Assembly (NCBI GenBank): GCA_030631875.1
Contig: DAOVKH010000014.1
Location: 1 to 14,171, forward strand
Reading direction: 5' to 3'
DNA: 14,171 bases
From: Deltaproteobacteria bacterium
Lineage (GTDB): Bacteria > Desulfobacterota > GWC2-55-46 > DRQE01
Part shown: piece by piece, positions 1-6,229 of the stretch
How positions within the stretch are numbered: position 1 is the stretch's first letter
How the letters are laid out: each line of letters begins with the position of its first letter
Program-made: the position numbers and the translations under genes
The notes under the pieces: model-generated
What the model was told of the DNA's origin: nothing
What the model saw: the letters and a program-made list of their open reading frames with translations, nothing else
The model's database searches: none

Positions 1-2
1 AG

Positions 3-767
3 GCGAACGTAGACGACGCTCTTAAGAGGCTTAGCACGTTGGCCAAAAAAGGCGCACGTCTGGTCGTCTTGCCGGAGCTATTCAATACGGGTTACCAATT
101 TAAGAATAAGCGTGAGGCCGCAGAGTTGGCCGAGCCTCTTAACGATAAGGGCTATACGACGGCTCGTCTGATGGAGGCGGCACGCGACCATAAGCTCCAT
201 ATCGTCGCAGGCCTGGTAGAGGTGTCAAAGGGCAAGGTCTATAATTCTTCGGTACTCGTTGGGCCAAAGGGCGTTATAGGCGTATACAGAAAGGCACACC
301 TCTTCTATAACGAAAAGAAGATATTCTCTAAGGGCAATACACCATTTAAGGTATACGACATAGGCGGCATTAAGGGCGGCCTTAAGATAGGAATGATGAT
401 ATGTTTTGATTGGCTCTTCCCTGAGGTTACGAGGAGGCTTGCCCTATTGGGGGCAGACATAATATGCCACCCTTCGAATTTGGTCTTGCCGAATTGTCCC
501 GAGGCGATGATAACGCGCGCCTTGGAGAATAGGGTCTTTACGATTACTGCCAATCGGATTGGCACAGAGGCACGCATAAAGGGTAGCAGGCTTAAGTTCA
601 TAGGTAAGAGCGAGATCGTATCTCCAATGGGCGCCCTGCTTTGCAGGGCGTCCGGCTCAAGGGCCGAGACGAGGCTCGCCTCTGTCGATACGAAAGATTC
701 GAGGGATAAGAAGATAACGCCCTTCAATGATGTCTTTAAGGATAGAAGAATAGAACTTTACAGTTAG
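3..767 (+). CDS. Carbon-nitrogen hydrolase (nitrilase superfamily), 5'-truncated by window edge
   Basis: The reading frame stays open to the left edge, so the true start lies outside the window; the TTG at 39 is internal. The protein belongs to the nitrilase/omega-amidase superfamily, cytoplasmic enzymes that cleave amide or nitrile C-N bonds through a Glu-Lys-Cys triad. All three residues are visible: Glu in LPELFNTGY (codon at 75), Lys in YRKAHLF (codon 291) and the nucleophile Cys in MICFDWLFPE (codon 402). About 255 codons are present, close to the usual 260-290 residues, so little is missing. The substrate cannot be told from the sequence. The stop at 765-767 is followed within 13 nt by the ankyrin gene, whose ribosome binding site touches it, which suggests co-transcription. 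Family assignment is firm; the specific activity is unknown. Confidence 0.9.
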   Translation, partial: ANVDDALKRLSTLAKKGARLVVLPELFNTGYQFKNKREAAELAEPLNDKGYTTARLMEAARDHKLHIVAGLVEVSKGKVYNSSVLVGPKGVIGVYRKAHLFYNEKKIFSKGNTPFKVYDIGGIKGGLKIGMMICFDWLFPEVTRRLALLGADIICHPSNLVLPNCPEAMITRALENRVFTITANRIGTEARIKGSRLKFIGKSEIVSPMGALLCRASGSRAETRLASVDTKDSRDKKITPFNDVFKDRRIELYS

Positions 768-780
768 AAGGAGAGACTCA

Positions 781-1587
781 GTGAAAAAATATACCTCAAA
801 GATAATATTCTACGGTGTCGCGGCCCTGGTCTTGGGGCTTGCAGTCGTATTCATGTACATTAGCTGGGTAAATAAGAATCCGGATATAATCAAGGTCGCT
901 ACCTTCAGCAGTGTGGCCGAGATGCAGGCACTCCTTGACGAAGGCGCGGACGTTAACGAGACCAACCGATATGAGCAGACGGCTCTCATATATGCGGCCT
1001 ATAACGGAAGGCTTGAGATGGTAGAGGCACTCATATCTGCAGGAGCCGAGGTAAATGCCTTGAGCACCAAGGGCGAGACACCTCTCTTAATTGCCGTTCA
1101 GGAAGGCCACGGCGATGTGGCGGATCTACTGATACGTCGCGGAGCAGACGTAAGTGTTAAGACCCTTGAAGGTGACGATGGTGGCGGCTCTCCGTTACTC
1201 GTTCTTGCCGCAAGGCAGGGGCACATTGACGCGGTCTCGGTTCTCATAGGGGCAGGCGTGGATGTGAACGCCAAAGATAGCTTTGGCCAGACCCCCCTTA
1301 TATGGGCCGCCTGGAAGGGATACTCCGGCATAGTTGAGATACTGATAGAAGGTAACTCCGACATTGATGCCGTAAATGAAAGAGGCTTAACGCCACTCAT
1401 GGCCGCCTCAGAGCATGGCTACGCGCTCATAACCGATAAGCTGATAGAGGCCGGTGCGCCGCTCGATACCTTGGATCTCGCCGGTGAGACGGCTCTCGTA
1501 AAGGCTCTAAAAGGAGGCTCTACCGTGGGGCACAAGAAGACGGTCTTTATGCTTAGAGAGGCCGGAGCCGCGGAGGCTTCAACCTAA
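781..1587 (+). CDS. Membrane-anchored ankyrin-repeat protein
   Basis: The GTG start is chosen because AAGGAG (768-773) lies just upstream and because it includes the basic N-terminus and hydrophobic segment. The 268-residue protein begins MKKYTSK, followed by one transmembrane helix (about residues 8-29), probably an uncleaved signal anchor. The rest is about seven ankyrin repeats (residues 36-265), recognisable from TALIYAA, TPLLIAV, SPLLVLAA, TPLIWAA, TPLMAAS and TALVKAL starts and GA-D/E-VN turns. A glycine-rich insertion (GDDGGGS) lies between the third and fourth repeats. Ankyrin repeats are protein-binding scaffolds. The positive charges before the helix predict that the repeats face the periplasm; this is inferred. 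No catalytic domain is visible and the partner is unknown. It appears to share a transcript with the upstream hydrolase and is separated from nuoA by a probable promoter region. Confidence 0.88.
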   Translation: MKKYTSKIIFYGVAALVLGLAVVFMYISWVNKNPDIIKVATFSSVAEMQALLDEGADVNETNRYEQTALIYAAYNGRLEMVEALISAGAEVNALSTKGETPLLIAVQEGHGDVADLLIRRGADVSVKTLEGDDGGGSPLLVLAARQGHIDAVSVLIGAGVDVNAKDSFGQTPLIWAAWKGYSGIVEILIEGNSDIDAVNERGLTPLMAASEHGYALITDKLIEAGAPLDTLDLAGETALVKALKGGSTVGHKKTVFMLREAGAAEAST

Positions 1588-1599
1588 GTCGCCAAAGCC

Positions 1600-1619
1600 G
1601 TCCTTCGCCTTAAAAGGAC
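1600..1619 (+). terminator. Possible weak terminator stem-loop after the ankyrin gene
   Basis: A 6-bp inverted repeat, GTCCTT (1600-1605) and AAGGAC (1614-1619), with an 8-nt loop starts 13 nt after the ankyrin stop codon. It is followed by TCCCTATTTATT rather than a clean T-run. It is correctly placed to end the hydrolase-ankyrin transcript, but the stem is short, so intrinsic termination is only possible. Confidence 0.25.
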
Positions 1620-1628
1620 TCCCTATTT

Positions 1629-1647
1629 ATTGTATACAGTATACAAT
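1629..1647. promoter_or_regulatory. Perfect 9-1-9 palindrome, probable transcription-factor operator upstream of nuoA
   Basis: ATTGTATACAGTATACAAT is a perfect 9-bp inverted repeat around a single central A. Such symmetry is typical of a dimeric repressor or activator site, and the TTGTATAC half-site resembles operators known for GntR/FadR-type regulators. It ends 7 nt before a TTGACA element, placing its centre near -50 of the predicted promoter. That position would suit an activator or an upstream repressor site. No regulator gene is present in the window, so the family assignment rests only on resemblance. Confidence 0.5.
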
Positions 1648-1654
1648 TTTATCC

Positions 1655-1683
1655 TTGACAAACCCCGCTACTTGTTTTATTTT
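1655..1683 (+). promoter_or_regulatory. Predicted sigma70-type promoter for the nuo cluster
   Basis: A consensus -35 TTGACA (1655-1660) is followed after 17 nt by TATTTT (1678-1683), which matches the -10 consensus at 4 of 6 positions. Transcription would start near 1690 and leave an untranslated leader of about 120 nt before nuoA. A second TTGACAAA copy lies at 1717-1724, but no good -10 sits at the right distance from it (TATCTT at 1735 is too close). This is a sequence prediction only. Confidence 0.4.
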
Positions 1684-1684
1684 C

Positions 1685-1708
1685 AAAAGACTTCTAAAAA
1701 GGTCTTTT
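1685..1708 (+). other. AT-rich stem-loop in the nuoA leader
   Basis: AAAAGAC (1685-1691) and GTCTTTT (1702-1708) form a perfect 7-bp inverted repeat around a 10-nt loop. If transcription starts near 1690, as predicted, only part of it would be transcribed; if it starts further upstream, it would form a leader hairpin. The stem is AT-rich and probably weak. Its role is unknown. Confidence 0.25.
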
Positions 1709-1810
1709 CTTCGTCTTTGACAAAAGATTTCTCTTATCTTTTCTTGCGTCGGACTCGGACTTTTGCAGAGGGCATGGAAGTACTATAAAGACTTACGGGG
1801 AATTCTATTT

Positions 1811-2179
1811 ATGCCGATTGATTACCTTCCGGTTTTATTCATGGTAGGCTTCGTTGCCTTCGGCGGCGTGATGGCTCTGATTATAAGCTCTATTGTCAGA
1901 CCGAAGAACCCGTACGCCGAAAAACTAACGCCTTGGGAGTGCGGTATGGAGCCCATAGGCGGAGCCACTGAAGGTCACTTCAGGATCCACTTCTTCGTAG
2001 TAGCGATACTATTCATAATATTTGACGTAGAGACACTATTTCTTTTCCCTTGGGCAGTTATAATCACAGACGCCAGCATATCGACGATAATATTCGTAGA
2101 GATGGTCGTATTCCTCTTTGTATTGGCGATAGGGCTTGTTTATGCTTGGGCAAAGGGCGCGCTCGACTGGATTAAGTAG
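1811..2179 (+). CDS. nuoA: NADH-quinone oxidoreductase subunit A (NuoA)
   Basis: Small membrane subunit of complex I, near the junction of the peripheral and membrane arms beside the quinone channel. The ATG at 1811 gives 122 residues, the usual family length, and begins MPIDYLPVLF just before the first helix; GGGGAA (1797-1802) is a plausible ribosome binding site. An in-frame TTG at 1763 would add 16 charged residues not expected in NuoA. Three transmembrane helices are visible. Hallmarks are WECGMEP (Cys44 in the loop after helix 1, part of the switch region) and the acidic pair Asp72/Glu74 in LFIIFDVETLFLFPW. It is the first gene of the cluster, downstream of the likely promoter, and is followed after 17 nt by nuoB. 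Confidence 0.96.
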   Translation: MPIDYLPVLFMVGFVAFGGVMALIISSIVRPKNPYAEKLTPWECGMEPIGGATEGHFRIHFFVVAILFIIFDVETLFLFPWAVIITDASISTIIFVEMVVFLFVLAIGLVYAWAKGALDWIK

Positions 2180-2196
2180 TTAAGGTAAAGGTAATT

Positions 2197-2748
2197 ATGG
2201 AGATAAAAGAAAAAACAAAAGACGACGCAGCGCAGTTCATGAGCCTTGAGACCTTATTCGAGATTATAAGGACTAATCCTCTCTCGGATGCGGTAATTAA
2301 GTGGGGCAGAACCTCTTCGCTCTGGCCTATGACATTCGGCCTTGCGTGCTGTGCCATAGAGATGATAATGACCGGTTGCTCGCGTTACGATACCGACAGG
2401 ATGGGTATAATATTTAGAGCCTCACCTCGTCAATCGGACGTTATGGTAATAGCCGGTACGATGACCAAGAAGATAGCTCCGGCCGTTAAGAGGTTATACG
2501 ACCAGATGGCCGAGCCTCGTTGGGTTATAGCCATGGGCGGGTGCGCCTCTGCAGGAGGCCCGTACAATACTTATTCGGTAGTTCAGGGTACAGACCTGGT
2601 CATTCCGGTAGATGTCTACGTTCCGGGTTGTCCGCCAAGGCCAGAAGCACTCATGTACGGCTTCTTACAGCTCCAGGAGAAGATAAAGAAGGAAGACCCT
2701 AAACTGTACTCAAGGGTAGCGAGCAAGTTAAATGAAAAAGCAAGCTGA
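2197..2748 (+). CDS. nuoB: NADH-quinone oxidoreductase subunit B (NuoB)
   Basis: Peripheral-arm subunit (PSST/20 kDa family) that holds the terminal [4Fe-4S] cluster N2, which passes electrons to quinone. The 183-residue protein has the expected N2 ligands: adjacent Cys51-Cys52 in GLACCAIEM, Cys116 in AMGGCAS and Cys145 in YVPGCPPRPEAL. The motif FRASPRQSDVMVIAGT is intact. An additional Cys61 lies in the loop after the tandem cysteines and is not a family ligand. AAGG motifs upstream serve as ribosome binding site. The 3' end overlaps nuoC by 17 nt in another frame, indicating translational coupling. Confidence 0.98.
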   Translation: MEIKEKTKDDAAQFMSLETLFEIIRTNPLSDAVIKWGRTSSLWPMTFGLACCAIEMIMTGCSRYDTDRMGIIFRASPRQSDVMVIAGTMTKKIAPAVKRLYDQMAEPRWVIAMGGCASAGGPYNTYSVVQGTDLVIPVDVYVPGCPPRPEALMYGFLQLQEKIKKEDPKLYSRVASKLNEKAS

Positions 2749-3229
2749 GTTAGTGCTGATAGATAGGATAAAGAGTAAGTTCCCAAAGGCCGTCGTAGAT
2801 ACGATAGTCGATAGGGGTGAGGTTACGCACGTCATAGAAGCGTCGGAGATAGTAGAGGCATGCAAGTTCGTTAAGTCCGACGAAGAGCTTCAGATGGTCT
2901 ACCTCTCGGACGTATGCGGTGTCGATTATCATCCGAGGAAGCCTCGCTTTGAGGTCGTCTACCACATGCTCTCGCTTAAGAAGAATCTGCGCCTGAGGCT
3001 TAAGGTACGTTTAGCAGAGGGCGAATCGGTCGATAGTGTCACCGGCGTTTGGCGTAGTGCCAATTGGTATGAGCGTGAGACATTCGATATGTTCGGTATT
3101 GAATTTGAAGGTCATCCCGATTTGAGGCGTATTTACTTGGCCGAAGACTGGGAAGGCCATCCACTCAGGAAGGACTATCCACTAAAGGGCTTTAAGGACG
3201 ACCTTAACCCGAATGGTATAGAAGAGTAA
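2732..3229 (+). CDS. nuoC: NADH-quinone oxidoreductase subunit C (NuoC)
   Basis: The 30-kDa-type subunit of the complex I peripheral arm. It carries no cofactor and packs against NuoD and NuoB at the quinone-reducing module. The 165-residue protein has the family signature ERETFDMFGIEFEGHPDLRR followed by LAEDWEGHPLRKDYPL at its C-terminus. It is a separate gene, not fused to nuoD as in enterobacteria. Its ATG lies inside the end of nuoB (17-nt overlap), and nuoD starts 15 nt after its stop. Confidence 0.97.
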   Translation: MKKQAELVLIDRIKSKFPKAVVDTIVDRGEVTHVIEASEIVEACKFVKSDEELQMVYLSDVCGVDYHPRKPRFEVVYHMLSLKKNLRLRLKVRLAEGESVDSVTGVWRSANWYERETFDMFGIEFEGHPDLRRIYLAEDWEGHPLRKDYPLKGFKDDLNPNGIEE

Positions 3230-3244
3230 GGTCGGATACAAAAT

Positions 3245-4450
3245 ATGTCAAATAATACAAACGATATTATAGAGAAAGATATAACCACAAAGGAGATGAC
3301 CTTAAGCCTTGGGCCTCAACACCCATCGGCTCATGGTGTCTTGCATCTTATCCTCGATATGCAGGGCGAGCTTATCATTAAGGCCGATCCCGATATCGGT
3401 TACCTCCACAGGGGTACGGAGAAGATAGCCGAAAACCTCTTATATCCGCAGTTTGTGCCCTATACCGACAGGCTCGATTATATGTGTGGTATGTCCAACA
3501 ACCTGGGCTATGTAATGGCCGTAGAGAAGTTATTGGGTATAGATATTACGGAGCGCGGTAAGTATATACGCACCATTGCCGCGGAGCTTTCACGCCTCTC
3601 AGGGCACCTTTTATGTACGGGCGCGTGGGGCTTGGATTTAGGCGCTATGAGTGTGCTCTTGTATGCCATGCGTGAGCGTGAGATGGTCTTAGACCTATTC
3701 GAGCTACTCTGCGGTGCGAGGATGACCCATAGCTATATGCGTATAGGTGGGGTGCGCTACGACGTTACGCCTAAGTTTATGGAGAAGTGCAGGACTCTTG
3801 TAGATTGGATGCCCGGGAAGTTAGACGAATACGAAACACTCCTTACCGGCAACAGGGTCTGGATGGATCGTAATCAGGATGTAGGTGTCGTTACGGCCGA
3901 GGATGCCTTGGACTTGGGTCTTGGCGGACCGAACCTTCGCGCCAGCGGCGTGGATTGGGATCTAAGGCGCGACGCGCCTTACCTTATATACGACAGATTA
4001 GACTTTAATGTTCCGCTTGGTGAGAATGGCGACTGCTTTGACAGATATAAGGTACGTATAGCAGAGATGCGCGAGTCTGTTCGCATAATAGGTCAATGCC
4101 TCGATCAGATGCCCGAAGGCCCTTTTAATGTGGATATGCCGGAGATAGTGCCTCCGCCAAAGAAGGATGTTTATAAGGATATGGAGGCTCTGATACACCA
4201 CTTTAAGTATGTGTCGAGCGGATTTAAGGTTCCCAAGGGCGAGGTATACTCGGCCATAGAATCCCCGAAGGGCGAGCTTGGTTTTTATATAGTAAGCGAT
4301 GGTAGTGAAAAACCGATGAGGCTTAAGATTAGGGTTCCGAGCTTCTGTAACCTGCAGGCAACCGACCATATGACAAAGGGTGGATACTTGGCCGACGTGG
4401 TAGCTGTAATATCAAGCCTCGATCCGGTCTTTGGCGAGTGTGATAAGTAG
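3245..4450 (+). CDS. nuoD: NADH-quinone oxidoreductase subunit D (NuoD)
   Basis: The 49-kDa subunit of the peripheral arm, homologous to the large subunit of [NiFe]-hydrogenases but without metal. With NuoB it forms the quinone headgroup site. The 401-residue length is typical of an unfused NuoD. Visible motifs are GPQHPSAHGV (residues 23-32), GYLHRGTEK and YTDRLDY. His30 and Tyr79 match in context and spacing (49 residues) the quinone-contacting His/Tyr pair known in complex I structures (His38/Tyr87 in Thermus). The C-terminus, DPVFGECDK, corresponds to the usual VFGEVDR ending. The gene lies between nuoC and nuoE with short gaps. Confidence 0.98.
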   Translation: MSNNTNDIIEKDITTKEMTLSLGPQHPSAHGVLHLILDMQGELIIKADPDIGYLHRGTEKIAENLLYPQFVPYTDRLDYMCGMSNNLGYVMAVEKLLGIDITERGKYIRTIAAELSRLSGHLLCTGAWGLDLGAMSVLLYAMREREMVLDLFELLCGARMTHSYMRIGGVRYDVTPKFMEKCRTLVDWMPGKLDEYETLLTGNRVWMDRNQDVGVVTAEDALDLGLGGPNLRASGVDWDLRRDAPYLIYDRLDFNVPLGENGDCFDRYKVRIAEMRESVRIIGQCLDQMPEGPFNVDMPEIVPPPKKDVYKDMEALIHHFKYVSSGFKVPKGEVYSAIESPKGELGFYIVSDGSEKPMRLKIRVPSFCNLQATDHMTKGGYLADVVAVISSLDPVFGECDK

Positions 4451-4477
4451 CGGCAGTTCTTTATTTAGGAAGAATAT

Positions 4478-4945
4478 ATGTTAACCGATAAGACATTAGA
4501 AGAGATAGAGCGTATAAAGAAGAAGTACCCCAACACCAAGAGCGCGTGCATGGAGGCACTTCAGGCCGCCCAGCGTGAGAAGGGGCACGTTACGGAGTGT
4601 GATATGCGAGCCGTAGCCGAAGCGCTCGACATAGAGCCTGTTGAGGTTCAAGAGGTCGGCGGGTTTTATACTATGTATAATGTCGAGAAGCCCAAAGGGC
4701 GTCATCACGTACAGGTCTGCAGGAATCTCTCCTGCTCGCTTCTGGGTGCTGAGCATATCATACTTGCCATAGAGCAAGAGCTTGGAATAAAGACCGGTGA
4801 GACGACAGAGGACGATAGAATTACACTCTCGACGGCAGAGTGTTTGGGCAGTTGCGGTACGGCACCTATGATGCAGATAAATGACGAATTTCATGAGGAC
4901 CTTACAGTAGATAAGGTCTCGGATATATTGAAGGGTCTTAAGTAG
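4478..4945 (+). CDS. nuoE: NADH-quinone oxidoreductase subunit E (NuoE)
   Basis: The 24-kDa subunit of the NADH dehydrogenase module, with a thioredoxin-like domain that binds the [2Fe-2S] cluster N1a next to FMN. In this 155-residue protein the four ligands follow the family pattern: Cys81 and Cys86 (VCRNLSC, CX4C), then Cys122 and Cys126 (ECLGSC, CX3C). The N-terminal helical part contains VGGFYTMY, also conserved. AGGAAG nine nt or less before the ATG is a good ribosome binding site. nuoF begins within 14 nt of the stop. Confidence 0.97.
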   Translation: MLTDKTLEEIERIKKKYPNTKSACMEALQAAQREKGHVTECDMRAVAEALDIEPVEVQEVGGFYTMYNVEKPKGRHHVQVCRNLSCSLLGAEHIILAIEQELGIKTGETTEDDRITLSTAECLGSCGTAPMMQINDEFHEDLTVDKVSDILKGLK

Positions 4946-4958
4946 TCTCTTGGAAACT

Positions 4959-6221
4959 ATGGAAAACGTACTCTTAAAAAACATAAATAACCCGGGCGGC
5001 CATACGCTAAAGAACTATCTCGCAGGCGGCGGCTACGAGGCCTTGAAGAAGACCTTTAAGGTAACGCCCGACGATATAATTCAGACCATGAAGGACTCAC
5101 ACCTTCGCGGACGCGGTGGTGCGGGCTTTCCGGCAGGCCTTAAGTGGAGCTTCATCCCCAAAGACCCGACTGTCGATAAGTATGTCTGCTGTAATGCCGA
5201 TGAGGGTGAGCCCGGAACATTTAAGGATAGAGGTATTATAGAGTATGACCCGCACCTTCTTATAGAGGGTATGATAATAGCGGGCTATGCGATTGGAGCC
5301 GCTACGTCTTACATCTATATAAGGGGCGAGTTTGAGTTCGGAGCAAAGAGGTTAGAGGCGGCCATAGCCGAGGCTTATGATAAGGGCTATCTCGGCAAGG
5401 ATATTCTCGGTAGCGGGTTTACGCATGACATGTACGTGCATCGTGGTTTTGGTGCTTATATATGCGGTGAAGAGACGGCACTCCTTGAGTCCATCGAGGG
5501 TTATAGGGGGCAGCCAAAGAAGAAGCCTCCCTTCCCGGCCTTGTCGGGGCTTTACAGTAAGCCGACCATCATAAATAACGTAGAGACATTGGCCTGCGTG
5601 CCTCCGATAATAGCCAAAGGCGTTGAGTGGTTTACCTCCATGGGGCCTGAGAAGAGCCCGGGGCCAAAGATATTCTGTGTTAGCGGTCACGTTGAGAAGC
5701 CGGGCTTGTATGAGCTTCCTATGGGCACGACACTTAGAGAGATTATATTTGATCACTGCGGTGGTATTAAGGACGGAAAGAACTTTAAGGCCGTCATACC
5801 GGGTGGTGTCAGCGCACCGTTATTTAAAGAGGATAACCTCGATATATCGATGGACTTTGACTCCGTCATGGCCGCAGGCAGTATGCTCGGCTCAGGAGCC
5901 GTCATCGTCATGGACGAGACGACCTGTATGGTAAAGAGTGCTTATATCGTAAACAGGTTCTTTAGCCACGAGTCGTGCGGGAAGTGTACGCCGTGCAGGG
6001 AAGGTACTATCTGGGCAACTAAGGTACTTAGGCGTATTGAGTACGGAGCGGGTCGTCCCGACGATATAGAGTTGCTTGAGAGTATATGCGATAAGATATT
6101 TGGCCGTACGTTCTGCGCCCTTGGCGACGGAGCCGTAATGGCATTGAGGGCTTTTATAAATAATTTCAGAGAAGAATTTAAGTACCATATAGAAAACAAA
6201 AAATGCATGGTACAGGCTTAA
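4959..6221 (+). CDS. nuoF: NADH-quinone oxidoreductase subunit F (NuoF)
   Basis: The 51-kDa subunit that binds NADH and FMN and holds the [4Fe-4S] cluster N3; it takes hydride from NADH in the cytoplasm. The 420-residue product shows the glycine-rich FMN/NADH site HLRGRGGAGFPAGLKW, CNADEGEPGTFKDR, YICGEETALLESIEG and the N3 ligands Cys340, Cys343, Cys346 (SCGKCTPC) and Cys386 (TFCALGD). The ATG at 4959 is preferred. An in-frame TTG at 4950 would add three residues, and neither start has a strong ribosome binding site, so this could shift by 9 nt. No N-terminal thioredoxin-like fusion is present. nuoG starts 8 nt downstream. Confidence 0.97.
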   Translation: MENVLLKNINNPGGHTLKNYLAGGGYEALKKTFKVTPDDIIQTMKDSHLRGRGGAGFPAGLKWSFIPKDPTVDKYVCCNADEGEPGTFKDRGIIEYDPHLLIEGMIIAGYAIGAATSYIYIRGEFEFGAKRLEAAIAEAYDKGYLGKDILGSGFTHDMYVHRGFGAYICGEETALLESIEGYRGQPKKKPPFPALSGLYSKPTIINNVETLACVPPIIAKGVEWFTSMGPEKSPGPKIFCVSGHVEKPGLYELPMGTTLREIIFDHCGGIKDGKNFKAVIPGGVSAPLFKEDNLDISMDFDSVMAAGSMLGSGAVIVMDETTCMVKSAYIVNRFFSHESCGKCTPCREGTIWATKVLRRIEYGAGRPDDIELLESICDKIFGRTFCALGDGAVMALRAFINNFREEFKYHIENKKCMVQA

Positions 6222-6229
6222 GGTAACTC

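Noticed and set aside
39..41. TTG at 39 as the start of the nitrilase-like gene
   Set aside because: The frame is open to the window edge, and the residues encoded before it fit the N-terminal helix of the family, so the gene is truncated rather than starting here.
1763..1810. TTG start giving a 138-residue NuoA
   Set aside because: The extra 16 residues are not typical of NuoA, and the ATG at 1811 gives the family length with a plausible ribosome binding site.
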